Positions 19,253-27,698 of a stretch of 64,000 nt of DNA are shown here, piece after piece. Position numbers and translations under genes: made by a program. Below the pieces are notes generated by a model that had not been told where the DNA came from, ran no database searches, and was given only the letters and a program-made list of their open reading frames with translations. Within the stretch, counting starts at the first letter, position 1. The number at the start of each line of letters is the position of its first letter. The stretch lies in NCBI RefSeq assembly GCF_014489555.1, contig NZ_CP060784.1, positions 2,976,001 to 3,040,000 of the forward strand, in the 5' to 3' direction. This DNA is from Hymenobacter qilianensis (GTDB lineage: Bacteria; Bacteroidota; Bacteroidia; Cytophagales; Hymenobacteraceae).

Positions 19253-19948
19253 TTAGTCAAGGTGCCGGCTTTGCAGAATCAGGTTAGGATTGGGACACAA
19301 CGCGGCCCACTTCTCGCGCTCCTCCAAAGGCGCCACGCCCGGAAAATCACCCTGTCGGCCCTGCATGTCAGCTATTACCTGAAAATGGAGGTGAGGCGGC
19401 CAGTCGCCATTCTCGGGGTGCGGGCCTACTTCGGCAAAGGTGACGCCGGGCTCGACCAGCATTCCCGGCCGTAGCAAAGCAACTTCGCGGCGGCCTAAGT
19501 GGCCGTAGAGGGTATAAAAAGTGGTGCCTTCCAGCTCGTGCTCCAAAATAACGGTTGGCCCGTAGTCGCCGAAATTCTCATTATCGGCCAGGCTGTGCAC
19601 AGTAGCGGGCAAGGGCGACCAAACGGGCGTGCCGGCCCGCACCCACACATCGACGCCCAAGTGCAAAGAACGCGGATGCACAGTCGGGTCGCCAAACAAA
19701 CCGGGGCTGCGGCGGTAGATAATACGATTCTCCAAATAGCCACCCACCCCAATCAGTCCCTCCTGAGCCTCCAGCAGCTCAGCTACTAACACCTCGAAAG
19801 CAGCGGTATCGCGCAAATCAGCCGATACTACCCTCGGATTGCGGTCGGTAAAATCGAGCCGGCATACCTCCGGGCTGTTCAGGTCGATGGGCAGCACCGG
19901 ACCGAATTGCGCCTGATGCCGTTGTAAGAGTTGAGAAAGTTCAGTCAT
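19253..19948 (-). CDS. M23-family (LytM-type) peptidase domain protein
   Basis: A 231-residue protein with an M23 metallopeptidase domain. HLGVDVW supplies the HxxxD zinc ligands, and PPHLHFQV the HxH motif; TVHSLADNENFGDYGPTVILEHE and FYTLYGHLG complete the fold. The start at ATG 19946-19948 (MTELSQLLQRHQ) is preferred; a start at 20041 would add 31 unlike residues. No signal peptide is visible, which is unusual for a peptidoglycan-cutting enzyme. It may therefore act in the cytoplasm, be exported in another way, or be a non-lytic relative. Confidence 0.85.
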   Translation of the reverse strand: MTELSQLLQRHQAQFGPVLPIDLNSPEVCRLDFTDRNPRVVSADLRDTAAFEVLVAELLEAQEGLIGVGGYLENRIIYRRSPGLFGDPTVHPRSLHLGVDVWVRAGTPVWSPLPATVHSLADNENFGDYGPTVILEHELEGTTFYTLYGHLGRREVALLRPGMLVEPGVTFAEVGPHPENGDWPPHLHFQVIADMQGRQGDFPGVAPLEEREKWAALCPNPNLILQSRHLD

Positions 19949-20068
19949 ATTAATTTCGGGAGAAAATGACCGTTTATGAGGTATTTGAAAATGAAGAAAG
20001 CGTATACACGCGCTGGCTTTACCACATAAAGTCGGGCGCAAGCTAAGGTCTGAGCAGCATTAATCCCG

Positions 20069-20076
20069 TACTTTTG
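20069..20076 (+). promoter_or_regulatory. TACTTTTG box upstream of paaE
   Basis: TACTTTTG matches the Bacteroidota -7 motif TAnnTTTG and ends 44 bases before the paaE start. No clear TTTG -33 element is found at the expected distance, so support is partial. Confidence 0.45.
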
Positions 20077-20120
20077 CCCCCTAGGTTTCCAAGTTCCTAA
20101 GCCCCAGTCTTCCATCCAGA

Positions 20121-21227
20121 ATGAGCAGTCCTTACCTCACCCTCCACGTTGTCGAGCTCACCCACGAAACGCCCGACGCCGTTACGATTCACCTTGAGCT
20201 ACCCACCCGCCAGCCCATTGCCTGCCAGCCCGGCCAGTTTCTAACCCTGATTCTGCCCTGCGGTCCGGGGGGCAAAAAAGAGCGCCGCGCTTACTCCCTG
20301 AGTAGCACGCCGCACGAAGCCCCGCGCTTGTCCGTCACGGTGAAGCGGGTGCCCGGAGGTTTGGTAAGCAACTATCTGCTTGATACAGTGCGCGTAGGCC
20401 AGCAGATAGAGGCCATGGCGCCGCTCGGCAACTTTACCGTAAAGCCCAGTCCCAAATCGGCTCGCTCGTTGGTTCTGGTTGGTGCCGGTAGCGGTATTAC
20501 GCCTTTGATGAGTATTCTGAAATCGGTGCTGCGCGAGGAGCCTCAGAGTCATATTCTGCTCGTGTATGGCAACCGGAATGAGGAATCAGTAATATTCCGG
20601 CAGCAGCTAGCTACGCTGGAGCAGGAGTCGGGGGGGCGTTTGCAGGTCGAGCATGTGTATAGCCAGCCTGCCAATCCGGAAGCTGCGCAGCATAAAGGCC
20701 GTCTGAACCGCACGATGCTGTTGCGCATTCTGGAGCAGCGCCACCAGTTCCCGGCCGAGCAAGCCGAATATTACCTCTGCGGCCCCGATGGCCTGATGCA
20801 GGAAGCTCGTTCCGCGCTGGAGCTGCTAGGCGTTCCTGCTGCCCGTATCCATCGGGAAAGCTTTGTTGCGGCCGCCGACACTATTGAAGCTGCTGTTGCT
20901 CAGCCCAATGGGCACGGCGACGTATCATCGGCCGACGATGACGGCAAAATCGTGACCCGCACGGTAACCATCAATTACGAAGGCAGCGAATACAAACTGG
21001 TGGTTGAACCCAACCAAACGATTCTCGAAGCCGCCCTCGATCAGGATATCGACCTGCCTTATTCCTGCCAGGCGGGCTTGTGCACGGCTTGCCGCGGCAA
21101 GTGCCTGTCGGGCAAAGTACACCTGGACGAGCGTGAAGGCTTATCCGATTCTGAGATGAAACAAGGCTACGTCCTTACCTGCGTGGGTCATCCGCTGACA
21201 GCCGACGTTGTTATTGAGATAGCGTAA
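20121..21227 (+). CDS. paaE: PaaE-like phenylacetyl-CoA epoxidase reductase (FNR-type with 2Fe-2S ferredoxin domain)
   Basis: A 368-residue electron-transfer flavoprotein. The N-terminal FAD-binding barrel has RAYSLSSTPHE, the NAD(P)H-binding domain has LVLVGAGSGITPLMSILKSVL, and the C-terminal plant-type ferredoxin domain has the 2Fe-2S ligands in SCQAGLCTACRGKC...LTCVGHP. PaaE passes electrons from NADPH to the di-iron PaaA in ring epoxidation of phenylacetyl-CoA. The neighbourhood supports this: paaABCD lie 2.6-5.7 kb away on the other strand. The separation from paaABCD by a peptidase gene, and its own promoter box, suggest separate expression. A general ring-hydroxylase reductase is the alternative. 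Confidence 0.85.
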   Translation: MSSPYLTLHVVELTHETPDAVTIHLELPTRQPIACQPGQFLTLILPCGPGGKKERRAYSLSSTPHEAPRLSVTVKRVPGGLVSNYLLDTVRVGQQIEAMAPLGNFTVKPSPKSARSLVLVGAGSGITPLMSILKSVLREEPQSHILLVYGNRNEESVIFRQQLATLEQESGGRLQVEHVYSQPANPEAAQHKGRLNRTMLLRILEQRHQFPAEQAEYYLCGPDGLMQEARSALELLGVPAARIHRESFVAAADTIEAAVAQPNGHGDVSSADDDGKIVTRTVTINYEGSEYKLVVEPNQTILEAALDQDIDLPYSCQAGLCTACRGKCLSGKVHLDEREGLSDSEMKQGYVLTCVGHPLTADVVIEIA

Positions 21228-21347
21228 GGAACTAGCGAAACGGGATTTCGCGAAAATATCTCCTGTTGAGGTAGATTTGTAGTAAGTCGATTGGAATTTG
21301 CCTCAACTTTCGACAACATTAAATCGCTGGCTTATCTTGTACTTCCT

Positions 21348-23093
21348 ATGCTACACGCCGCCCCCGAAATACAGCTCGCCTCGGCCACTGATACCCAGCG
21401 TCCCGCCCGCCGCTATTTGCCCGAAGATTTTATTGTAACGGATTGGTCTGCTCTGGAGTCCTACTTCATTGAGCTGCGCGACCGGCAGATAAATGCCCCC
21501 CAGGAACTGGAAGAGTGGCTGCTCGATCGGAGTGAGCTGGAAAGCGCGTTAAGCGAAAACCTGGCCTGGCGCTACATCCGCATGACCTGCGACACCCAGG
21601 ACGAAGAGCGCGCCGAAGCCTTCCAGTATTTCGTGAGCGAGATAGAGCCCAATGTAGCGCCCTACGACCACGCCCTGAACGAAAAGCTCATTCAATCAGA
21701 GTACGTGGGCGAGCTGGACCCGCAGCGCTACCGCGTTTTCATTCGGTCGGTGCGGCAGGCGCTGGAGATTTACCGGGCCGAGAATATTCCGCTCAAAACC
21801 GATATCAGCACCAAGCAGCAGCAATACGCGGCCACCGTGGGCGCGATGACGGTTAGCATTAATGGGGAGGAAATGACGCTGCCGCGGGCCGCCGACTTTC
21901 TGAAAAACCCCGACCGGGCCGTGCGCGAGCAGGCGTATATAGCTATTCAGGAGCGGCGCTTACAGGATAAAGAGTCGCTCGATAAGCTGTTTACGCAGTT
22001 GGTGCGGCTGCGCCACCAGATGGCGCTGAATGCGGGGTTCAAGGACTTCCGCGACTACATGTTTGCCGCGCTGGGCCGCTTCGACTACACGCCGCAGGAT
22101 TGCTTCAACTTCCACCGCGCTATCCGCGAAACGGTAGTGCCCCTCATCGACGACCTCGACTTGGAGCGCCGTCAGGATCTGAATCTGCCGGAGCTTCGGC
22201 CCTGGGACTTGGATGTGGATGTGAGCGGCAAAGCGCCCTTGCGGCCCTTCGAGACGGGTGCGGAATTGCTCGAAAAAACCATCACCGTTTTTCAACACCT
22301 TGACCCTTATCTAGGTGACTGTCTGCGCACAATGCGGCAAATGGGGCACCTCGATCTTGAGTCGAGGAAGGGTAAAGCGCCCGGCGGCTACAACTATCCG
22401 CTGGATGAAACCGGCGTGCCGTTCATCTTCATGAATGCCACCTCTTCCCTGCGCGACGTGGTAACGATGCTGCATGAAGGCGGCCACGCCGTGCATTCTT
22501 TCCTGACCCGCACCTTGCCGCTATCAGCCGATAAGCACCCGCCGAGTGAGGTAGCTGAGCTGGCCTCCATGAGCATGGAACTGATGAGCATGGACCATTG
22601 GGACGAGTTTTTCCCGGATGCCGATGAGCTACGCAGGGCCAAGAAGACGCACCTGGAAAGTGTGCTCGAAACCTTCCCCTGGGTAGCCACCATCGACAAG
22701 TTTCAGCATTGGATTTACGAAAACCCGGAGCACACCACGGAGCAGCGCCACGAGCGCTGGGTGCAGGTGTTCGACGAGTTCAACCAGCGCACAGTGAGCT
22801 GGAAGGGCTTGGAGCAATACAAGCCGTACTTGTGGCAAAAGCAGTTGCACCTCTACGAAGTGCCGTTCTACTACATTGAGTACGCCATGGCTCAGCTTGG
22901 TGCTATTGCCGTGTGGCGCAACTTCCGCCAGAATCCGCAACAGGGCTTAGAGGCTTACAAGCGCGCTTTGGCTTTGGGTTATACTGCCCCCATCGGCGAG
23001 ATTTATGCTGCCGCCGGTATTCGCTTCGATTTTAGCACTGAGTATTTGCGCTCCTTAGCCGACTTCGTGCGCGAGGAAATGGCCCGGTTGTAA
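21348..23093 (+). CDS. M3-family oligoendopeptidase (PepF-like)
   Basis: A 581-residue zinc metallopeptidase with the HExxH motif in TMLHEGGHAVHSF and the downstream ELASMSMELMSM segment carrying the third zinc ligand, as in M3 enzymes. It is expected to cut short peptides in the cytoplasm. I take the ATG at 21348 (MLHAAPEIQLAS). A TTG at 21291 is in frame and is preceded by a TAGATTTG box at 21272-21279, so a slightly longer product is possible. The length fits M3 oligoendopeptidases. It stands between paaE and the paa operon but has no evident link to phenylacetate. Confidence 0.93.
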   Translation: MLHAAPEIQLASATDTQRPARRYLPEDFIVTDWSALESYFIELRDRQINAPQELEEWLLDRSELESALSENLAWRYIRMTCDTQDEERAEAFQYFVSEIEPNVAPYDHALNEKLIQSEYVGELDPQRYRVFIRSVRQALEIYRAENIPLKTDISTKQQQYAATVGAMTVSINGEEMTLPRAADFLKNPDRAVREQAYIAIQERRLQDKESLDKLFTQLVRLRHQMALNAGFKDFRDYMFAALGRFDYTPQDCFNFHRAIRETVVPLIDDLDLERRQDLNLPELRPWDLDVDVSGKAPLRPFETGAELLEKTITVFQHLDPYLGDCLRTMRQMGHLDLESRKGKAPGGYNYPLDETGVPFIFMNATSSLRDVVTMLHEGGHAVHSFLTRTLPLSADKHPPSEVAELASMSMELMSMDHWDEFFPDADELRRAKKTHLESVLETFPWVATIDKFQHWIYENPEHTTEQRHERWVQVFDEFNQRTVSWKGLEQYKPYLWQKQLHLYEVPFYYIEYAMAQLGAIAVWRNFRQNPQQGLEAYKRALALGYTAPIGEIYAAAGIRFDFSTEYLRSLADFVREEMARL

Positions 23094-23110
23094 GAAGTAT
23101 AAACAAGTAA

Positions 23111-23148
23111 GAGGCGGTCATGCTGAGGCCACGAAGCATGACCGCCTC
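23111..23148. repeat. REP-like palindrome after the M3 peptidase gene
   Basis: GAGGCGGTCATGCT (23111-23124) pairs perfectly with AGCATGACCGCCTC (23135-23148) around a 10-base loop. The core GTCATGCTGAG...CGAAGCATGAC resembles the repeat at 25868 and the ends of the GIY-YIG element at 29211-29615. Confidence 0.75.
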
Positions 23149-23160
23149 CTAGTAGAAATA

Positions 23161-23208
23161 AAACCTAAAAAAGCCTCCCAGAATATTTCTGGGGGCTTTT
23201 TTAGGTTT
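23161..23208. terminator. Symmetric terminator between convergent peptidase and lipoprotein genes
   Basis: AAACCTAAAAAAGCCTCCCAGA pairs with TCTGGGGGCTTTTTTAGGTTT (shown as arms) apart from one unpaired base, which might itself be a lost G. It serves both converging genes. Confidence 0.85.
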
Positions 23209-23219
23209 AGAGGTTACAA

Positions 23220-23819
23220 TTATTGTTGCAACTCAAATAAGGGTAGGGGCTGCAACTGGCTGTATTCGCCACCTATCTTGGAAATCTCAGACTCGTGTAG
23301 CTTGAGGTAGTTGTTGAACTGCTTCGCTGCCTGATCATAGCGGACACGGTGACCAACTACTTCACTATCAGCTGACTGAATGCTTTCAGTGAGCGTCTGG
23401 ACGGTTTCGTTGGCAGGGCCGCTGGCAGGAAGAGCTACCTCGTAAATCGCCCGCAGTACCGAATCCTGGGCTGCGTCATAGGCATCGATACGCTCAGAGG
23501 CAGCCATGCTTTGTTGGGAGTAGCGCAACGTTTTGAGTCGCTCGTTGGCGCGGGCAAGCTGCTGTATCTGCGTTGCATTGGTATCAGGTTGCTTGCGCAA
23601 TTCGCTTAAAACCTGTGTAGTAGCGCTCATTTTGGCGTCGTCACTGGCTATCATACGAGTCCAGCGGACGTCCAGTGTATCGCGGAATACATCAAGCTGA
23701 GCTTTCGCCGCCGCCGGCGATACCGGATCGACAATAGCTACTTTGTTAGCGCGGTCAGTTTTGCAGGAAGAGAAGGCGGCCATAAAAAGAATGAAGGCCA
23801 ATGGAAATATTTTTTTCAT
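23220..23819 (-). CDS. Hypothetical lipoprotein
   Basis: A 199-residue predicted lipoprotein with signal sequence MKKIFPLAFILFMAAFSSC, the cysteine at residue 19 being the likely lipidation site. The mature part is almost entirely helical and polar (for example AQLDVFRDTLDVRWTRMIASDD and QQLARANERLKTLRYSQQ), suggesting coiled coils in the periplasm. A LemA-like helical fold is possible, but no family motif is certain. It lies downstream of paaD on the same strand after 48 bp. It may be carried on the same transcript but has no known role in phenylacetate breakdown. Confidence 0.75.
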   Translation of the reverse strand: MKKIFPLAFILFMAAFSSCKTDRANKVAIVDPVSPAAAKAQLDVFRDTLDVRWTRMIASDDAKMSATTQVLSELRKQPDTNATQIQQLARANERLKTLRYSQQSMAASERIDAYDAAQDSVLRAIYEVALPASGPANETVQTLTESIQSADSEVVGHRVRYDQAAKQFNNYLKLHESEISKIGGEYSQLQPLPLFELQQ

Positions 23820-23867
23820 AACGGAAATAACGCCGGAAATCGGCGAATAGCATATGCTGTTAGGTTG

Positions 23868-24347
23868 TTAAACGGGTTTAAATTGTTCAAATAGCTGTCG
23901 GCAGTCGTTGCAGTAGTGCATGGAGCGGCACAAAGTGGCTCCAAAAGGCGTTCGCAGCTCCGTATTGTGGCTGTTGCAGAAAGGGCATTGAGCGTATTCC
24001 AAGATGTCCAGATCCAGAATTCCCTGGTACGCGGGCGGAGGAGCCAGCCCAAAGTTCTTAAGCGCCTCCCGACCTTTCTCCGAAACCATATTCGTGTCCC
24101 AAGGTTCCTCAAAGCTCATTTCTGTTTGAACATCGGCTATGCCGTGCGCCTGCAAAGTCTGCACCACATCGCGCTGCATGTAGTCCATGGCCGGGCAGCC
24201 CGAAAACGTAGGCGTCATCTTCACCGTCACGCGGCCGCTTTCGTCTATCAGCACGTCGCGAATTACCCCCAAATCCACCAGCGAAAGCACCGGAATCTCA
24301 GGGTCTTTTACCGCTTCGAGCCAAGTAAGAATAGTGGCTTTGTCCAT
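23868..24347 (-). CDS. paaD: PaaD-like phenylacetyl-CoA epoxidase maturation protein (MIP18/DUF59 family)
   Basis: A 159-residue protein. The N-terminal DUF59 domain shows TWLEAVKDPEIPVLSLVDLGVIRDV and TPTFSGCPAMDYMQRDV, and the C-terminus has a zinc-ribbon-like CPFCNS...LCRSMHYCNDC. PaaD is needed for Fe-S or metal maturation of the epoxidase complex. The start at ATG 24345-24347 (MDKATILTWLEAVKDPEI) is preferred; the longer frame from 24410 adds 21 residues outside the family's N-terminus. It follows paaC by 63 bp, giving the order paaA, paaB, paaC, paaD. Confidence 0.92.
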   Translation of the reverse strand: MDKATILTWLEAVKDPEIPVLSLVDLGVIRDVLIDESGRVTVKMTPTFSGCPAMDYMQRDVVQTLQAHGIADVQTEMSFEEPWDTNMVSEKGREALKNFGLAPPPAYQGILDLDILEYAQCPFCNSHNTELRTPFGATLCRSMHYCNDCRQLFEQFKPV

Positions 24348-24410
24348 GATTAGGTTAGGAATAGGTAGTGCAGGTTTCCGATGAGCGGCTATATAACAAG
24401 CTGCATCCAA

Positions 24411-25165
24411 TTACCATTCCGCTGTCGGATCAACCCGAAACACCTCCGCCATTTCATCGAGCAACGGCTGCAAATACTCCGTATGCTCGCCTATTCTACC
24501 ACCAAATACCGGTGTCAATGCAGCCAGGTCAGGTATATCTAAAGCTGTCTGGCTGAGAATCTTGGTGATATTCTCCTGCCAGCGTGCCTTTATTTCGTCC
24601 TCGCCTACGAAGATGCCTTCCGAGATTATCTGGTCTTCGGCTGCTGTCTTCTCAAACAAACCCAGTGCGAAAGGCAAGGTGTAATTCAGTGAGTTTTGCA
24701 GCCGCTCAATAGCTTCTTCCGTCGAGCTGCCGAGTTGCTTTATCCAGGTGTTGGCGTGCAGCGTATGATATTTCAACTCGCCCTTCAGCTTGCGCGCCAC
24801 TTGCGCCAGCGGCTCATAGCTACTGTGGCTGAGCGCTTCAAAGCGCAGAATCTCGGCGTGGTCATACAGGAAGTGGCGAATCAAACTGAAGTCGTATTCA
24901 CCGATGGGAAGCTCTACCAGCTGCGCGCAGTGAAACTGGGGGCATTTCGGGTGAAAGCTACCGTGTCGGGTTCCGCTTCGCCGAGCTGGTGGAGCAGCGT
25001 GTAGAGTTGAAGGCTGTGGCCCAGCTTGTCTTGGGCCATGGAAGAGAAGGCAATGTCTTCTTCCAAAATAGGCCCCAGACCGTTCCACTCGGAATTGCGG
25101 TGACCCAGGATAAGCTGGTCGTCGGCCAGGCGGTAGAGCAGGTCTTTTAGCGCGTCGGTGTTCAT
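24411..25165 (-). CDS. paaC: PaaC, structural subunit of phenylacetyl-CoA epoxidase (frame broken once)
   Basis: About 251 residues after restoring one lost C in the CCCCC run near 24937 (755+1 bases is divisible by three). The N-terminal part (MNTDALKDLLYRLADDQLILGHRNSEWNG..., to AFTRNAP) and the C-terminal part (QFHCAQLVELPIGEYDFSLIRHFLYDH onward) fit together as one PaaC ferritin-like protein. PaaC has lost catalytic iron but forms the core heterodimer with PaaA. The start overlaps the paaB stop by four bases (ATGA), pointing to translational coupling. A real disabling mutation is possible but unlikely given the same lesion type across the window. Confidence 0.85.
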
Positions 25166-25860
25166 GCTTGGGGGGCGTTTTCGGGGTTCTCGGCTTTGAA
25201 GCGCTCAATTTTGTCCTGCACTTTATAAGCCAGGGCATCGCGATATTTTTTCTCGGGAGTAGTCGACCAGATGTCGCGGTCATCTTCGTCCGAGCGCAAG
25301 ATGTCGGCCGACCGAATCACCCATACATTCACTACTGGCCGCTGGTCGCCAAACACTGCTTTTGCCTGCTGCAAGGCCATCGTGTGCGAGCTGGCCCGCA
25401 CCTTCCCAACATGAACGTGCGCTTTGCCGCGCTTCTTCAGGTGGAAAATGTCGTAATCTTCCTCCCCAGCCGCGTAAGCCACTTGTTCCTCCGCAGATTC
25501 GGAAAGCGGTGCTTCAGTAGGCTCATTTTGCCCCCCAGGCAGCGTATCGTACACTGAGCCCGTGTCGTCGCCGTAAGCAGTTACCTGCACCGCGCTGGTT
25601 GGAGTCACCCACAAACCGGTGCAGGCAAAACGACGACTATATTGCTCTTTACCAAACAGAAAGGCCACATCCAGAGAAGGCGCATGCACTGGCCCTACAT
25701 AAGCGTAGGCAGTGCCTTCCTTTTTCTGGTGGAATACTTCGTAGGTCTCGAACTGATCTAAAGCGGGCTTATCCGGTGGAGGCGGAGGCGAATCGGGCAG
25801 CCCTAAACGGGCAATGCGGGGATCAAGAGAGGAAAGGGACATTGGAAAATCGTATGTCAA
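25162..25860 (-). CDS. paaB: PaaB with two tandem PaaB domains
   Basis: A 232-residue protein in the paaB position. Classical PaaB is a single domain of about 95 residues. Here two copies are visible: residues about 37-108 (FETYEVFHQKKEGTAYAYVGPVHAPS) and 134-205 (EDYDIFHLKKRGKAHVHVGKVRASSHTMA...VNVWVIRSADI), joined by a low-complexity acidic linker. PaaB bridges PaaAC heterodimers in the epoxidase. The second copy keeps the longer conserved C-terminus (WSTTPEKKYRDALAYKVQDKI). The start could be 25860 or the ATG at 25842 (MSLSSLDPRI). Its stop overlaps the paaC start. Confidence 0.88.
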   Translation of the reverse strand: MTYDFPMSLSSLDPRIARLGLPDSPPPPPDKPALDQFETYEVFHQKKEGTAYAYVGPVHAPSLDVAFLFGKEQYSRRFACTGLWVTPTSAVQVTAYGDDTGSVYDTLPGGQNEPTEAPLSESAEEQVAYAAGEEDYDIFHLKKRGKAHVHVGKVRASSHTMALQQAKAVFGDQRPVVNVWVIRSADILRSDEDDRDIWSTTPEKKYRDALAYKVQDKIERFKAENPENAPQA

Positions 25861-25867
25861 ACAGATA

Positions 25868-25903
25868 GAACGTCATGCAGAGTGGTAGCGAAGCATGACG
25901 TTC
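25868..25903. repeat. REP-like palindrome between paaA and paaB
   Basis: GAACGTCATGC (25868-25878) pairs perfectly with GCATGACGTTC (25893-25903). The core GTCATGCAGAG...CGAAGCATGAC is related to the palindrome at 23111. It sits inside the paa operon, directly in front of paaB, where it could affect expression of the distal genes. Confidence 0.75.
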
Positions 25904-25921
25904 TTGTTTATTTCAACTTGC

Positions 25922-26911
25922 TTATGCCAACGGTTTCACGTATTTCGCTTTGGGCGAAAGTAAAGCCCGGCGTACCCAAGCGCCATTTTCCTCGGCAGCA
26001 CGACGCACGGCTAAGCGTTCCGCGTTGCAGGGACCGTCGCCGTTGATTACGCGCTTAAAGTCTTCCCAGTCAGGCTCGGTGAATTCCCACACGCCATCTT
26101 CGTTTTTGCGCAGTTTAGCATCGGGCACCGTAAGTCCTAGTTCCCAAATTTTAGGTACGTACATATCGAGGAATTGCTGGCGGCAATGGTCGTTGGAGGC
26201 CATTTTTACCTTCCAGCGCATCAGAATCTCAGTGTGCACACTCATCTTATCCGAAGGACCGAAGAAGGTCATAATCGGCGGCCACCAACGGTTCAGCGCT
26301 TCCTGAATCATGCGGCGCTGGGTAAGGGTACCGGTAGCCAAGTGTACTACGGCATCGTGGCCATACTTTAGATGGAAGCTCTCTTCGGCGCAAATCCGCT
26401 CCAGAGCCCGGCAATAGGGGCCGTAACTGCCTTTGGCATTCGCCATCTGGTTAACGATAGCACCAGCATCAATCAGCCAGGAAATAACGTTGGAATCGGC
26501 CCAGGTGAAGGCGGGGTAGTTGAAGACGTTGGAATACTTGCTCTTGCCATTAATCAGGTCAGAAAGCATCTGCTCGCGGGTTTTGCCCAATGTCTCAGCC
26601 GCCGAATATAGCAGTTGCGCGTGGCCGACTTCGTCCTGCACTTTGGCCATCTGCGCCATCTTGCGACGGAAGCCCGGAGCCCGCGTAATCCAGGTGCCTT
26701 CGGGCAAGGAGCCGATGATTTCGGAGTGCGCATGCTGCTCAATCATACGGATGAGCTGCTTGCGGTACAAGGCCGGCATCCAGTCGCGGGGCTCGATTTT
26801 TTCGCCGCGGGCAATGCGCGCCTCAAACTCAGCCAACAGGATTGGATCTTCGTTTTCGAGGCCGGTAGTGGCGCTGACCGGAATATCGTGGGTGCTTGCG
26901 GAGCCGTACAT
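25922..26911 (-). CDS. paaA: PaaA, catalytic di-iron subunit of phenylacetyl-CoA epoxidase
   Basis: A 329-residue ferritin-like monooxygenase subunit that converts phenylacetyl-CoA to its 1,2-epoxide in aerobic phenylacetate catabolism. Iron-binding motifs are visible at residues about 93-97 (DEVGH) and 176-180 (EESFH), together with [28 protein letters not shown]. The C-terminal half has the typical [13 protein letters not shown]. It is the first gene of paaABCD; the 61-bp gap to paaB holds a REP-like hairpin. A TetR-type gene lies 33 bp upstream in the same direction. Confidence 0.95.
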   Translation of the reverse strand: MYGSASTHDIPVSATTGLENEDPILLAEFEARIARGEKIEPRDWMPALYRKQLIRMIEQHAHSEIIGSLPEGTWITRAPGFRRKMAQMAKVQDEVGHAQLLYSAAETLGKTREQMLSDLINGKSKYSNVFNYPAFTWADSNVISWLIDAGAIVNQMANAKGSYGPYCRALERICAEESFHLKYGHDAVVHLATGTLTQRRMIQEALNRWWPPIMTFFGPSDKMSVHTEILMRWKVKMASNDHCRQQFLDMYVPKIWELGLTVPDAKLRKNEDGVWEFTEPDWEDFKRVINGDGPCNAERLAVRRAAEENGAWVRRALLSPKAKYVKPLA

Positions 26912-26944
26912 AAGGGTGGGATTATGAGGGTGGAATGCTAAGAT

Positions 26945-27535
26945 TTAGGAGTTAGCCAGACCAAGCAACAACTGGTCGGCCAAGCGATGCGCAATTTCAC
27001 TGGGGGGCAATTTGCCGTCAGGTTTGTACCAAGAAGGCAGCCAATTCAGGCTGGCCAGTAGAGTGAGCGTTGCAAAAGCGACATCAGGCGTGCGCAGGTC
27101 GTTTTGCTCAATGCCCCGCTGAATTAAAAGCCGAAAGCCGGCTTCATATCGCTCGCGTAAAGCCAAAAACTCGGTGCGGGCGGGTTCGCTCAGGTGGCGC
27201 CACTCGTGCAAAAACACCGCGGAGGCAGCTACATCCTGCGTCAGGACTCGCACATGGCTTTCAATGGCCCGACGCAATTGCACAGCAGCCGGCTCGGCCG
27301 CATCGTGGGTAGCGGCGGCAAAGCCAGCAAAAAAGTCGTCGGCCAAGCGGAAGCAGATACGGTGCAGTAACTCCTGCTTGGACTTGATATGTGAATACAA
27401 GCTACCTGCCTCCAAGCCTAAGGCCTCCGCTAGCTCACGCATACTAGTGGCTGCAAAGCCCCGCGTCCGAAACAGGGCCGTAGCCGTCTGGTCGATTTGG
27501 GCTTTCCGCGAAAGGGTAGGGGCAGTGGCTTCCAT
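26945..27535 (-). CDS. TetR/AcrR-family transcriptional regulator
   Basis: A 196-residue regulator with an N-terminal TetR helix-turn-helix (QTATALFRTRGFAATSMRELAEALGLEAGSLYSHIKSKQELL, residues about 18-58) and a helical ligand-binding domain. It stands directly upstream of paaA with the same orientation and little space, so it probably controls the paa genes, as PaaR-type TetR regulators do elsewhere with phenylacetyl-CoA as the inducer. That ligand is an inference from position. Because it is co-directional, autoregulation of one transcript including paaABCD is plausible. Confidence 0.88.
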   Translation of the reverse strand: MEATAPTLSRKAQIDQTATALFRTRGFAATSMRELAEALGLEAGSLYSHIKSKQELLHRICFRLADDFFAGFAAATHDAAEPAAVQLRRAIESHVRVLTQDVAASAVFLHEWRHLSEPARTEFLALRERYEAGFRLLIQRGIEQNDLRTPDVAFATLTLLASLNWLPSWYKPDGKLPPSEIAHRLADQLLLGLANS

Positions 27536-27685
27536 ATTCTAGTAAACAAAGCTAAGGTTCCTAACGTTCGTTAGCAAGCAGAAGTTGCGTTTAGTATAGT
27601 GCTGCAAATCACCGCATAACCGCGATCCTGCTCAACGGTAGCTCTCTTGAGCAAAATGCTGCCAACGCCAGCCCAAAACCTCACG

Positions 27686-27693
27686 TACCTTTG
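27686..27693 (+). promoter_or_regulatory. TACCTTTG box five bases before the thiL start codon
   Basis: TACCTTTG fits the Bacteroidota -7 motif. It ends only five bases before the ATG at 27699, so transcription starting about 6-8 bases after the box would give an mRNA with almost no leader. The same arrangement is seen before the rlmD-like gene (31052-31059 on the other strand). Confidence 0.55.
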
Positions 27694-27698
27694 CACCT

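Noticed and set aside
24960..25283. Long N-terminal extension of the frame that carries the C-terminal part of PaaC
   Set aside because: It runs out of frame through the true paaC start and paaB end; the first 114 residues have no PaaC character.
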